A DNA stretch of 59,838 bases from Halobacillus aidingensis (GTDB taxonomy: Bacteria; Bacillota; Bacilli; Bacillales; Halobacillaceae). Below are positions 27,691 through 36,810 of this stretch, piece after piece. Position 1 is the first letter of the stretch. Each line of letters begins with the position of its first letter. Made by a program: the position numbers and the translations under genes. The DNA lies in NCBI RefSeq assembly GCF_900104185.1, contig NZ_FNIZ01000025.1, forward strand, positions 1-59,838, given 5' to 3'. The notes below the pieces were generated by a model. It worked only from the letters and a program-made list of their open reading frames with translations. It made no database searches and was not told the DNA's origin.

Positions 27691-27735
27691 GCCCCCTTTT
27701 CTTTAAGACTCGAATTCAAGATATATTTAACTAAT
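27691..27735 (-). repeat. Cassette repeat, right part after the intron
   Basis: GCCCCCTTTTCTTTAAGACT then CGAATTCAAGATA, lying 3' of the 27753 gene. It completes the copy begun at 24992. Confidence 0.7.
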
Positions 27736-27752
27736 CAAAACAAATTTTAGTA

Positions 27753-28691
27753 TTAAACTGTCCTATCATAATGAACTAAAACCTTCATAGGGCTTATTTG
27801 ATTGGTATGTAATTCGGCGAAACAATGAATTAAGTTTTCCTGGGCTACCTCATGTTCAAAGATGTCTGTTAAGAAACTAGAGGTTTGATATTCTTTGAAG
27901 AACCAATCGGCATGTTTGTTGTAATTCCATCCATCACTGGATCCGACGATTGTTAACTCTTTTGCATAAAAATCCTCCGTAAGATGAAATAAATCTTTAT
28001 TTCCATCAGAAAGTATGCAAACTTTCCCTTCCAGTTTCATGGAACGAAGTAAGGTTTCAAAGGCTGCAAAACGAGAAGAACATTCTAATGCATAATCATA
28101 AGAATGTTCACTAACCTCCTCCTTCGTACTAAATACATTCTCAACACCTATATGTTTCGGTATAACATGCCTTTGTTTGTTGGGTTCTAACATATCTACG
28201 TGTTTTACATTCATATATTTTTTTAGAAAGTGAACGGCTAAGGTCCCCATGGTCCCGCCACCCGTTACTAAAACGCGACTAACTCTTTCCGGATTTAGCT
28301 TTAAAACTCCTTTCGCTGCGTCACAGGAAAGCGTGTTGAGTAAAGCATACCTATAATCTAATTCCTTAGGTACTACGACAATTTTATTGGACTTAACTAT
28401 GGCAGAATCCTTATGTCCATAAAAAGATAAAACACGATCTCCTACCTTTGCTTGGGTTACATTACTTCCCACTTCCAACACCTCACCGTAGCTTTCATAG
28501 CCTGTTTCTCTAGGATAAGCTGGGTGCGGATCTGTGACATCAGATTCATTATACTGTGGTAATTCGGCTCCAATACTTATAGCACCTGCTATGGTTTTGA
28601 TCAAAACTTCATCTTTTTTTAAAGGAGACATTGAGCATGTTTCCCATATTAAATTTTTATATCCACTTAGAATCAATGACTTTTGCTTCAT
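27753..28691 (-). CDS. Zinc-type (MDR) alcohol dehydrogenase-like oxidoreductase
   Basis: A 312-residue medium-chain dehydrogenase/reductase. The N-terminal catalytic fold has GYESYGEVLEVGSNVTQAKVGDRVL, and the nucleotide-binding motif is VLVTGGGTMGTLAVHFLKKY. The usual metal-ligand Cys/His residues are not obvious (TAGAISIGAELPQY where a Cys is common), so it may be Zn-free. ATG 28691 follows GGGAGGA; the frame is open to 28724. Substrate unknown. It is a single-gene unit with a cassette repeat behind it. Confidence 0.8.
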   Translation of the reverse strand: MKQKSLILSGYKNLIWETCSMSPLKKDEVLIKTIAGAISIGAELPQYNESDVTDPHPAYPRETGYESYGEVLEVGSNVTQAKVGDRVLSFYGHKDSAIVKSNKIVVVPKELDYRYALLNTLSCDAAKGVLKLNPERVSRVLVTGGGTMGTLAVHFLKKYMNVKHVDMLEPNKQRHVIPKHIGVENVFSTKEEVSEHSYDYALECSSRFAAFETLLRSMKLEGKVCILSDGNKDLFHLTEDFYAKELTIVGSSDGWNYNKHADWFFKEYQTSSFLTDIFEHEVAQENLIHCFAELHTNQISPMKVLVHYDRTV

Positions 28692-28746
28692 ATTATCTTC
28701 CTCCCTCTTTTTGAAATTAAACAATAATGTGGGTGGAGAATTTGAT

Positions 28747-28785
28747 AAGCAAAAGACTACACAATTGAATAGTGCAGTCTTTTCT
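28747..28785. terminator. Bidirectional hairpin terminator
   Basis: AAAAGACTACAC and GTGCAGTCTTTT pair around AATTGAATA. It lies between the PhzF-like gene and the MDR gene. Confidence 0.8.
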
Positions 28786-28862
28786 TTAGCTTAGGTTTTT
28801 AATCATTACTGTAACCCGGAATAAGTTAGTAAATCCTTTCATTCTTATAAATTCGCCCCAGC

Positions 28863-29660
28863 TTATGTAATAACTATTCTATGAAGATTCCCTTTAATTA
28901 AAGTTACACAATCACCCATTAATTCTACATTGTCTCCTTTAATATTCATTTCAATTTCGCCACCGCGGGGGGAGTCCTGAAATGCTAAGAACCTCTCTTT
29001 TTTAAAAATATCTTTCCAGTAGGAAGCTAATGCACAATGTGCAGATCCAGTAACATAGTCTTCACCTATGCCAACCTTAGGAGCAAAATACCTTGACACA
29101 AAATCAAATGGCTCATGGCTTCGACTTGTTATTACCAAACCTATACCATCTAATTCTTTAATTTTTTCCATGTCAGGAATAGCGTTTTTAACCTCGGTTT
29201 CCGATCCCAATTCAATAATGTAGCGATCTTCTGCCCAGGCTAGTTGTCTAATGGGATAATTTATTAGGTATTTAAAGTGATCTGCAGGCTCTATTGTGTC
29301 TGCAGTTTTAATCTTAAAAGTTAATTTAATTTTGTTTGCTGTTTGCTCTGCATAAAGTGTACCTGCTTCTGTATTGAATTGAATAATAGAACTATTGACA
29401 CAACATTCTTCAAATAATATGTTTGCTGCTCCCAAGGTTCCATGTCCGCATAAAGCAATTTCACTTGTGGGTGTAAACCATCTTAGGTTGTACCCTTCTT
29501 GATCTTTTTTTACGAAGGTTGTTATGGGTTGATTAATCTCTTGCGCGTACGATTTCAGCCATTCATCTGATTTTTCTTCATTCAATAAAACAATTGCTGC
29601 AGGGTTTCCCTTAAACGGATCTTTTGTAAATGCGTTAATTAAATAAAAGTTGTCCTCCAC
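28863..29660 (-). CDS. PhzF family isomerase-like protein
   Basis: About 265 residues of the PhzF/DapF-like fold: LINAFTKDPFKGNPAAIVLL at the start, RWFTPTSEIALCGHGTLGAA with the conserved acid and CGH loop, and GIGEDYVTGSAHCALASYW near the end. Family members catalyse isomerisation like PhzF of phenazine synthesis, but no other phenazine gene is present, so the substrate is open. GTG 29660 is preferred; GTG 29669 overlaps the ribosome binding site. A cassette repeat lies upstream at 29700. Confidence 0.9.
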   Translation of the reverse strand: MEDNFYLINAFTKDPFKGNPAAIVLLNEEKSDEWLKSYAQEINQPITTFVKKDQEGYNLRWFTPTSEIALCGHGTLGAANILFEECCVNSSIIQFNTEAGTLYAEQTANKIKLTFKIKTADTIEPADHFKYLINYPIRQLAWAEDRYIIELGSETEVKNAIPDMEKIKELDGIGLVITSRSHEPFDFVSRYFAPKVGIGEDYVTGSAHCALASYWKDIFKKERFLAFQDSPRGGEIEMNIKGDNVELMGDCVTLIKGNLHRIVIT

Positions 29661-29699
29661 TTTAAACACCTTCCTTTACTACCGTAGACATGATTAAAT

Positions 29700-29915
29700 A
29701 TATTAAAGAATAGCCCCCAATTCATGAAGACTTGAAATCAAGATAAGCTTGACTGCTCTTTAATTATTTAAAGCATGTTTACATTAAAGAAGCATTGTAC
29801 TATCATTTGTAATGATCTAATTTCCTCACATTTTCAACCAATTTAGTGAGAACATGTAGAAAATGACCATACTTGGTCAAGGACTCCACCTATAATGTGG
29901 GGTCCTTCTTATTAT
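29700..29915. repeat. Cassette repeat plus duplicated block (copy 2)
   Basis: AATAGCCCCCAATTCATGAA and GACTTGAAATCAAGATA are followed by a diverged copy of 22176-22380, again ending in a GGACTCCAC/GTGGGGTCC hairpin. Confidence 0.65.
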
Positions 29916-30006
29916 CGCAGTAATATTTTTTCACCTCATAAACCGAATTGGAGATATCTTTGAATATACCTTAATCTAATGCACCAGTTAGCTAAATTAT
30001 ATAAGG

Positions 30007-30516
30007 TCACTTTTGAGGCTCATAAAAATACCTAAAAGCCTCTTCTTTTCCAAGATTTTGTGCCTTCGAAGTCTTTTTCTCGTTATGGGTCATTATAAAA
30101 GTTTCTTTTTCGTCATTCCATTCGACAATCACTTTAAACTCATCCTCTTTTGTTGCATATTCATCAGAGTGAGTTGTACTCCTATTCCCTGGGGTGGTTT
30201 TCTGTATATGACTGCTCGTACCCTCACTTCTCATAACACCTTCAAAAGAAAAACTAACCGGGATACCGTCCTCTTCTACCTGTTTCTTACTAATTTGTTC
30301 AAAATCCTCTTTGTACGTCAGATTCGTGAGTTGGTCCACCTGAAACATATTCTCTCCATCCTTTTGAGACTGTTCTACATATAATGTTCCACTCCAGGTG
30401 TCACTCTCTCCGTAGAATACCAGAGGAGATGTAACGTCTATTTCTTTATTGACACAACCAACTAAACCAATGGATAAGACCATACCCAAAATGGTCCATA
30501 TAACCCTAATCTTTAT
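30007..30516 (-). CDS. Lipoprotein with an unusual start
   Basis: A secreted lipoprotein of about 169 residues. The frame upstream of ATG 30489 reads KIRVIWTILGMVLSIGLVGC, a complete lipoprotein signal with lipobox. GGAGG (30525-30529) stands 8 bases before an ATA codon (30516) and 5 bases before an ATT. The first ATG is inside the signal and lacks a ribosome binding site. The mature part is polar, with SGTLYVEQSQKDGENMF; no family recognised. As at 22911, the expected ATG seems replaced. Confidence 0.62.
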   Translation of the reverse strand: MKIRVIWTILGMVLSIGLVGCVNKEIDVTSPLVFYGESDTWSGTLYVEQSQKDGENMFQVDQLTNLTYKEDFEQISKKQVEEDGIPVSFSFEGVMRSEGTSSHIQKTTPGNRSTTHSDEYATKEDEFKVIVEWNDEKETFIMTHNEKKTSKAQNLGKEEAFRYFYEPQK

Positions 30517-30702
30517 AATGAATACCTCCTATGCTTAGCCTTTTGGTCTGCCATAATATTCATGATAATCCTTTACTTTTTCAAATATCTTGATCATTCA
30601 GTTCATAACACTTCCCATAGCTTATGTAATAAGGACGTCTTTTTAAGAACCCCCCCATTTATTAAGACTTCTATACAATAAAAACCACATAAAATCCCGA
30701 AA

Positions 30703-31029
30703 CTAATCTTCCTCAATTCTATTTAACACACGATAAACCAGCATCTGAAGTAGAACATAGATTACAAAAGAACCCCAAGTGCATAAACGAAAAACTGTGC
30801 TGGATACACCCCAAGTCAAATGCAAATTAAGTAATGCACTAATTACTATTTGAGGAAAGACCAAACTGTACATTAAGCTGAGAATGAAGAAGATATATTT
30901 ATTTTTCCTATCAGTTATTATAGATTTCTCTCCAACATGGGATAGAATCAATCCAATAATAGCTACTACGACATGCGCGATAATCAAAAAGGTAAGACCT
31001 GAATGCTGGAAAGCAATTTGATTCTCCAA
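30703..31029 (-). CDS. Small integral membrane protein
   Basis: About 108 residues with four hydrophobic segments (GLTFLIIAHVVVAIIGLILS, YIFFILSLMYSLVFPQIVIS, VFRLCTWGSFVIYVLLQML). A TTG at 31029 with AAGGAGG 6-8 bases upstream is the best start; the frame is open further. No family recognised. It is the gene just left of the solo repeat and recombinase. Confidence 0.65.
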   Translation of the reverse strand: MENQIAFQHSGLTFLIIAHVVVAIIGLILSHVGEKSIITDRKNKYIFFILSLMYSLVFPQIVISALLNLHLTWGVSSTVFRLCTWGSFVIYVLLQMLVYRVLNRIEED

Positions 31030-31174
31030 AATACCCCTCCTTTTCACCGTTCCACCATATCACATCCTATTAATTATATGGAACATAACTTTAAGAGATA
31101 TTGCCGTCTTTAATTCACTATTTTTATTGAACCTCTGATTCGGTTTAATCTTTAAGTATATTAATAAAATCGAT

Positions 31175-31235
31175 TTATCTCGAATTCGAGTCTTCAACTA
31201 ACCTGCCCGTTTCTGGAAGACTCAGTTTCGAGATA
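31175..31235. repeat. Solo cassette repeat beside the tyrosine recombinase
   Basis: The arms TTATCTCGAATTCGAGTCTT and GAAGACTCAGTTTCGAGATA lie around a CTAACCTGCCCGTT centre. It is 79 bases beyond the recombinase stop codon, the position an attI-like primary site might take. Confidence 0.75.
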
Positions 31236-31313
31236 CTCAGGATGTTACTTAATACCAATTATTTCAAATCCTTCTCTTATCTACAAGCCTCTCTTTTGGA
31301 ATAGGCACGCCTT

Positions 31314-32156
31314 CTAGAAATATTTACTGTAGAAATCCTGTCTTAATTTACCACTTAATTGTGCATATATTTTAGTTGTTTCACTTTTCTCATGCCCTAA
31401 CAAGCTTTGGATTACTTCAATTGGCGCTCCATTATTAAGCATGTGGGTAGCATAACTGTGTCTTAATTGATGAGGATGTATTTCTTTATTAATAGCAGCG
31501 CGAATGGAGATCCGTTTAATAATATATCGGATAATTTCAATGCTCATTCTCTTTTTAGGTCTTCTCTCGGTAATAAATAAACATTCATCTTGATCCTTGC
31601 GCTCCTCTATATATCTTTGTAGCCATAGAGAACAACGAATACTAAAGTAGACTTCTCTTTCTTTATCTCCCTTTCCTTTTACAATAACCGATCTTGCAGA
31701 GAAATTGACATCCTCTCTATTCAGATTCACTACCTCTCCGATACGACACCCAGTTGAATAAAAAAATTCGAAAAGTGCCTTTTCCATGGAAGTTAAGCAT
31801 GAGCCTCTAAGTTGTTCAATTTCCATCTCCGTTAGAAATTTTGGGATTCTCTTGCCAACTTTAGGTTCTTTTAGTTTTTTAGCTGGATTTTCGCTGATAA
31901 CACCCTCTTCATGTAGCCACTTGAAAAAGGATCGAAGGAACCGAACCTTGTTTCCAAGACTGGAAGGCTTCAAATGTCCGCCCACCTCAACCAGGTAGCT
32001 CTTTAAATGATCAATAACTACCTCTTCTGTATTAACGTCTCCAAAGTATTTCACCAACATATTGAACTGTAAGCAATAGGTTTTCAAAGTTAGTAACGAA
32101 TAACCTTCAATCTTTTTATCGACATAATACTTTTCCCAAGCTTCTGATAAGAACAT
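31314..32156 (-). CDS. XerC/D-like tyrosine recombinase
   Basis: A 280-residue site-specific recombinase. It has a SAM-like N-terminal DNA-binding domain (about 1-90) and a catalytic domain with all active residues in view: Arg in STGCRIGEVV, Lys in KGKGDKERE, HQLRHSYATHM, GHEKSETTKIYAQL and the final Tyr. No arm-binding domain is present, so it is of Xer or integron-integrase-like size, not phage type. The ATG follows GGAGAG. It sits within the single-gene/repeat stretch and is the best candidate enzyme to act on those repeats; that link is inference. Confidence 0.9.
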   Translation of the reverse strand: MFLSEAWEKYYVDKKIEGYSLLTLKTYCLQFNMLVKYFGDVNTEEVVIDHLKSYLVEVGGHLKPSSLGNKVRFLRSFFKWLHEEGVISENPAKKLKEPKVGKRIPKFLTEMEIEQLRGSCLTSMEKALFEFFYSTGCRIGEVVNLNREDVNFSARSVIVKGKGDKEREVYFSIRCSLWLQRYIEERKDQDECLFITERRPKKRMSIEIIRYIIKRISIRAAINKEIHPHQLRHSYATHMLNNGAPIEVIQSLLGHEKSETTKIYAQLSGKLRQDFYSKYF

Positions 32157-32310
32157 CTTCTATCACTCTCCAAAACTATGAATCATAATTTCATTATGGT
32201 TCTGAAGATGAAATCCTATACTTTAGGCTTTTACAGAAAAAGAATTCCAAATGTCCTTTACAGTAAGCCTGTATTTATATCCAATTAATGTATGTAAACA
32301 TCGATTAACA

Positions 32311-32323
32311 GAACGCATGTTCG
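32311..32323. promoter_or_regulatory. LexA (SOS) box
   Basis: GAACGCATGTTCG, i.e. CGAACATGCGTTC on the minus strand, fits the Bacillus SOS box CGAAC-N4-GTTC. TATAAT follows directly on the plus strand. It lies between the recombinase (155 bases upstream of its start) and the decayed ImmA gene, so it could regulate either. Confidence 0.75.
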
Positions 32324-32410
32324 TATAATGCTTGTAAGGATGGTAATTAGTTTGAGGTTTCCTTACTACACAACCACAATTCTAGAAGACCTAATAACTC
32401 AATGGTATAA

Positions 32411-32746
32411 AAGCCACAAATTTACAGAGCCGGAGATTTAAATGTTTACACCATTGGATCCGAGTCCCAAATATTTGTGACTTGTAGACCTACTCAAGCT
32501 ATCTACATGAGGGGAGGGAAGTTTCAAGAAATCGTATTAGATAGTCGTCTCCCTTATATACACCAACGAGAGCAATTCTTTCACGAGCTTTGTCATGCTG
32601 TGAGGCATGCAGTTCGACAATCTTTCATGCCTTATTCTTTTTATGAACTTCAGGAAAGGGATGCCAGGCACTTCACACTATACGCTTCGCTCCCCACTCA
32701 CATGATCAATGATTATAACCTTTCCAATCCGGCTATTATCGATTAG
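32411..32746 (+). pseudogene. ImmA/IrrE-type metallopeptidase remnant
   Basis: The frame from after the stop at 32408 to 32746 holds a Zn-peptidase core HELCHAVRHA (HExxH type) preceded by AGDLNVYTIGSESQIFV and followed by FYELQERDARHFTLYASLP. This is the ImmA antirepressor-protease family of ICEs and phages. The N-terminal third has stops and there is no start with a ribosome binding site. It lies directly before the integrase fragment, the usual immA-int order. Confidence 0.75.
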
Positions 32747-32864
32747 TTGTCACTTGACTTTATGATTCCAAGAAAAGTTTGTATTGAGCGTTTAGAAAAA
32801 ATTAAGAGTCGAATTGTACCGTCGGATAAGTCTAATTGATTAATCTAAGGAAGGAGGGATAAAT

Positions 32865-33035
32865 ATGGCTAATTTCCGGAAGAGAGGTAACAAATGGTAT
32901 TTCCAAATATATACGGGAGTAGATCCGTTTACTGGGAAAAAGAAATTCACATCTAAAGGAGGGTTCAAGACAAAAAAAGAAGCGCAGATGGCCGCAGCTG
33001 AAGTAGAAAAGGAAGTATCAAGGGTCATGGGGTAA
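32865..33035 (+). pseudogene. int: Phage-type integrase, N-terminal arm-binding domain only
   Basis: Fifty-six residues from a good AAGGAGG site: an AP2-like arm-DNA-binding domain (FRKRGNKWYFQIYTG; FTGKKKFTSKGGFKTKKEAQ) that ends abruptly at a TAA after VSRVMG. A full enzyme would have about 370 residues. A C-terminal integrase remnant in the same orientation lies at 58193-58369, 25 kb away, and might be the other end of the same gene. Confidence 0.85.
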
Positions 33036-33174
33036 TGGTTTGCTAGCCCTTTAATACTTCTTAAATGCTTATTTTCAACTGGAGACTTATAAAGTTTTGC
33101 CACATTGTTATGTTTAATTAGTGAAGTTATGTGATACACAGGATTTTAGGTCATAATAATAGGAGATTGTTCGC

Positions 33175-33324
33175 ATGCTACAAAATGATTTTTCATTAAT
33201 TCTAAGGGACCTTAGAAGACTTTACGAAATAATAGATCAATCACCTACACCAGAGTATTACGACTTTCTTAATGAACTAGTACATTTATATATACATGCA
33301 CTAAAAGAATTGGCTTGCGATTAG
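33175..33324 (+). CDS. Small protein, Spo0E-like size, unknown
   Basis: A 49-residue ORF with AGGAGA before the ATG and a terminator overlapping its stop. It is acidic and helical (FSLILRDLRRLYEIIDQSP and YYDFLNELVHLYIHALKEL). Size and helix-loop-helix shape recall Spo0E-like aspartyl phosphatases, but the SQELD motif is absent, so no function is assigned. Confidence 0.5.
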   Translation: MLQNDFSLILRDLRRLYEIIDQSPTPEYYDFLNELVHLYIHALKELACD

Positions 33325-33352
33325 TATATGAAGAATACTAATCGCTTTTTTT
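33317..33352 (+). terminator. Terminator overlapping the stop of the 49-aa gene
   Basis: GCGATTAGTAT and ATACTAATCGC pair and are followed by eight T. The stem contains the TAG stop codon. Confidence 0.9.
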
Positions 33353-33659
33353 ATGGTACCTACCCACATAAAAATTTTAAGCCATGCGTCTATTAGTGTC
33401 TGCTTTTAATTTGGGACCAGGCTCAAGACATCCAGCAGCTTTGTAAGCTTATTAAGTTCCCGATAATGATATCCAAGCTCTTGCCTCATCGGATGTTAGT
33501 ATTAAGTAAATAAAGCTCCATATTCGATAGCCCCTAATTCGTTTCCTTGCCAGAATGTTTACTACTTGACATTACACCATCAGGATTAACTGTTCATAGT
33601 TTTAAGCAATAACAATCTTTTAACCAAAGGAACATGGTATAATCTTCTTAATTCTAACC
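33353..33659. other. Intergenic region, no gene seen
   Basis: No ORF with a ribosome binding site. A short TAGCCCCTAATTCG stretch near 33531 resembles part of the cassette repeats. Confidence 0.35.
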
Positions 33660-34673
33660 CTATTTTTTCTTGGCTAACTCATCTCTGTCTAATGCTCTTG
33701 GAGGCTCCTCCAACCAGCCATTCTCAATCATGATGTTAGTTCCATCTTCCGCATATTTAAGGATTTCAGCTGCTAACCTGCTATACATTACACCTAAATC
33801 CCTTCTAGGGCTCATGGCCATACTTGAACCATAATAACCTACACTTAGGGCAATTAATGCAGTAGAATAGAACATCATTAACTTATCAGAGAAAGTAAAA
33901 GTTGTTGAGTCTGTAACCTCTGTCTCCAATGTCATAGGAACAGGAATGTCATCCTCCCTCATCTTAGTGCCAAATATTTCACAATGTTTTGCCGCTATTT
34001 CCTTTCCCCTAACAAGGAATTTTCTTACTTCCTTTGATTTGGCTACTTGGCTAAACCCAATCATATTGGCTACTCCTAGAGCATTCCTTTGAAAATTAGC
34101 GTACAGATTTACAATCTCTGTCCCTACCAAAGGTCTTCTTTCACCAAAGTACCCTGTAAGGAAACTTTGACTTTTTACAAAATCATATTTTTCTGGTGTT
34201 GGAAGGTTTGGCGACTTAACATAAAGCCCTTTGTCTAATAATAGCTCCTTTATCTCTCTAAGAAATTTAGTTAGTTGTAAAAGGCACTCATTAAAGAAAC
34301 TGTAAACATCTGCCCTCACCGCTAAAGACAAGCTAATACTGTGGGTTTGCAAGGCAATTTGCACGCCATTATGAAGGTATTTCAAAACAAAGGTATCAGA
34401 AAATAACTGAGGGGCATTTACATCAACATCTTCATCCGTGTTAAACCCATATGGAATAGGATAACCTTCTTTATTTAGGATATCAGTGATGCTTTTTACA
34501 TTTCCCTGTGCTAAGACTAATGCTTGTTGAATGAGTGGTCTAATTTCATTATCATCTACTTTAGCTAAGAAATGTTGGAGCTTACATATCAATGCACTAT
34601 CATTCATATAGGAAGCCCAAATTTGGGTGATTTCTGCTGAGGTTAACTGTACTTGATTTGATTCTTGTTTCAT
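33660..34673 (-). CDS. DUF3231 family protein
   Basis: A 337-residue protein of two similar halves of about 165 residues. Each has the pattern LTSAEITQIWASYMNDS / VGTEIVNLYANFQRNALG and a second helix-rich block ending NGWLEEPPRALDRDELA. Length and repeat structure match DUF3231, a Bacillaceae-specific family of unknown function often found several times per genome. ATG 34673 is chosen for its GGGAGG; the frame is open to 34724. A paralogue lies at 35286-36374 with a membrane protein gene between them. Confidence 0.88.
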   Translation of the reverse strand: MKQESNQVQLTSAEITQIWASYMNDSALICKLQHFLAKVDDNEIRPLIQQALVLAQGNVKSITDILNKEGYPIPYGFNTDEDVDVNAPQLFSDTFVLKYLHNGVQIALQTHSISLSLAVRADVYSFFNECLLQLTKFLREIKELLLDKGLYVKSPNLPTPEKYDFVKSQSFLTGYFGERRPLVGTEIVNLYANFQRNALGVANMIGFSQVAKSKEVRKFLVRGKEIAAKHCEIFGTKMREDDIPVPMTLETEVTDSTTFTFSDKLMMFYSTALIALSVGYYGSSMAMSPRRDLGVMYSRLAAEILKYAEDGTNIMIENGWLEEPPRALDRDELAKKK

Positions 34674-34812
34674 TTGTAAAGTCCTCCCACAAGATAAATT
34701 GTCTACAATCATTCTCCCCAACATTTAAGTTTCAATATATTTTGGGGCACCCCCAACTTAGTCCTATTTACTAAATAAAGGAAAATGAATACAAAGTTCG
34801 AATTTTAATTCA

Positions 34813-35280
34813 CTAGGATTTGGTTACTATTAATATAATCTTACATATAAAAAAACCGCACACTAAACCTGGAACTAAAAAGAGCATGGGTAAAAAAACG
34901 GGTCCAATCAAAAATCCAAAAACTTTTATTCTTGCTGAATAAATTAAGCCAACGGTTACAAAAAAAGCTCCGAATACAAAAGGAAGGTAAGAAATAGGAG
35001 TTGTTTCACCTTCTGCATCTCGGTAGGCATCCCATATTGCAAACATATATAAACAAGGATAAAACATAAGCCATTGATAATCAGGCGTTTTAATAGCTGT
35101 GTTAATTTCCCCCAAAAAAGAGTACATAATAGTTAAATTAAAGCGACTTTGAACGTTTATTATAATCTCTAAAACGAGTAAGACTGTTCCCTTAAGAATC
35201 TTTCCATTTAAGATCTGACCGAATCCAGGAAATGCTATACTCCATAACAAAGCCTCGTGTTTATTAGGCTTTTTATTCAT
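34813..35280 (-). CDS. Membrane protein between two DUF3231 genes
   Basis: A 155-residue protein with about four hydrophobic segments. The N-terminal HEALLWSIAFPGFGQILNGK resembles the TM2/DUF5683-like start, and the rest is LLVLEIIINVQ, YLPFVFGAFFVTVGLIYS and LPMLFLVPGLVCGFF. It begins 5 bases after the upstream DUF3231 stop, so it is in the same transcription unit. Function unknown. Confidence 0.7.
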   Translation of the reverse strand: MNKKPNKHEALLWSIAFPGFGQILNGKILKGTVLLVLEIIINVQSRFNLTIMYSFLGEINTAIKTPDYQWLMFYPCLYMFAIWDAYRDAEGETTPISYLPFVFGAFFVTVGLIYSARIKVFGFLIGPVFLPMLFLVPGLVCGFFICKIILIVTKS

Positions 35281-35285
35281 ATCAT

Positions 35286-36374
35286 CTAAGACCCTCCATT
35301 CCTGCTGTTATCAGGAGACTCTTTAGAAAGTTTTTTACGGTCAGCAGCAGTAGGTGGTTCCTCCAACCATCCATGATTTATCATTATCTTCATACCTTGA
35401 TTAGCGTATTTAGCAATTCCTGCCGACAACGTAGCAAACTTAGCGTGAATGTCGTGTCTCATGATTTCTGAAATCGCTGTACCGTAATTTTTTATCCCAA
35501 TACCGTTAGATAAAACCGTATGATACATTAACAACTTATCTGAAAATGGAGAAGTTGTAGAATCTGTGACATGTGTATCCATCAATTTGGGAGACGGGAG
35601 ATTCTCACTCAAAAGCAATTCTCCCAATTGCTTTATTTGCCCTTCTGCTAAAGAAGATCCTTCTCGAAAATACTTTCTCAAATTATCGGAAGAGGCAACC
35701 TGGCTAAATGCAGTCATTAGTGCTTTTCCTAAAGTATTTGTAGTTATATTAACCTGTAAATGTTTAATTTCTAGTGCAGTTATAGGTCTCTGCTTCCCCG
35801 CAATAAATGAAATAAAGGATTGATTCTCAACAAAATCAACTTTTTCAGGGTATGGAATGGAAGGCGTTGTTATATCCATACCTTTAGCGAGCAATAAATA
35901 AGTGCCATATTTATATGTATTTATTGTGTCTTGAATACACATATCAATATAATCTACAACATCGTGTCTAGATGCAGTAGAAAGTGCATCTCCATATTTC
36001 AGTAAACCAGCTCTGGACATTTCTGTTATATAAAACACCATAAACAAGTCACTAAAAAGTTTAGGTGCCTCGTATCGAACATCTTGTTCACCAAAACCAA
36101 CGGGAACAGGAATATCCTCCTCCCTATAAATATCCTTAATTATTTTAAGATGCTTTTGTGAAATATTTGATGCAAATACTATAAAATCTCTGATTTCATC
36201 ATCTTCTACCACTTGAAGATGATGTTTAAATACACAATCAAATAAAGAATCTCCGAGATAATTAGCAAACAAATCACCAATTTCTGACGCTGCTAACTTT
36301 GTATTTTGTTGTTGTTCTCTTACTTGTTCCATAATTTTCTTTTCCACCTGAAATGATGTATTATTTTTATCCAT
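35286..36374 (-). CDS. DUF3231 family protein
   Basis: A 362-residue paralogue of the 33660-34673 protein with the same two-half layout: LAASEIGDLFANYLGDS in half one, ALEIKHLQVNITTNTLGKAL in half two, and the shared end HGWLEEPPTAADRKKL. It is the first gene of a three-gene minus-strand unit (DUF3231, membrane protein, DUF3231). The biochemical role is unknown. Confidence 0.88.
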   Translation of the reverse strand: MDKNNTSFQVEKKIMEQVREQQQNTKLAASEIGDLFANYLGDSLFDCVFKHHLQVVEDDEIRDFIVFASNISQKHLKIIKDIYREEDIPVPVGFGEQDVRYEAPKLFSDLFMVFYITEMSRAGLLKYGDALSTASRHDVVDYIDMCIQDTINTYKYGTYLLLAKGMDITTPSIPYPEKVDFVENQSFISFIAGKQRPITALEIKHLQVNITTNTLGKALMTAFSQVASSDNLRKYFREGSSLAEGQIKQLGELLLSENLPSPKLMDTHVTDSTTSPFSDKLLMYHTVLSNGIGIKNYGTAISEIMRHDIHAKFATLSAGIAKYANQGMKIMINHGWLEEPPTAADRKKLSKESPDNSRNGGS

Positions 36375-36810
36375 TAAAAATTAACCCCCGTAAAAAACTC
36401 GTTATAGGATTAGTATTTGTGAGTTAAGTAAAATTAATCAACCAAAAATGTACTTCTTTCATAAAGAATACCTACCTATAACGAATTTAAACAGAAATTA
36501 AAATAGAACCGAAATGCATAACAAGCCCCTTTGATCCATAACAACTTCAAGTCCCTATTATTTCGAAATCATACCTTCAACTAACCAGACCCTTAGCATC
36601 TATTTCTAACATACATCGTTATCATTATTATTTCTAAACTTAAAGAAAACCATCGATATTAAAATGGCTTTCTTTGCTTTATTCTTCTGTTGGCGGGGAA
36701 ACGGGAATTATCATAATATTTAATGTCAAAATTGCCATTGTATTGATTCCAAAATTCAGGGGAGTAGGAGAATTGTTCAAAATTATGCAATATGTTGAAC
36801 AATTAGGATA
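36375..36810. other. Intergenic region, half cassette repeat
   Basis: Near 36560-36595, ATTTCGAAATCATACCTTCA and ACTAACCAGACCC recall one arm of the solo cassette repeats. A 63-residue open frame at 36679-36870 runs through the catalase terminator and is not accepted. Confidence 0.35.

Noticed and set aside
27272-27706. 144-codon plus-strand frame
   Set aside because: It lies wholly in the structured 5' part of the group II intron on the other strand.
33175-33324. Spo0E-like phosphatase
   Set aside because: Size fits but the SQELD signature is absent, so only a hypothetical protein is called.
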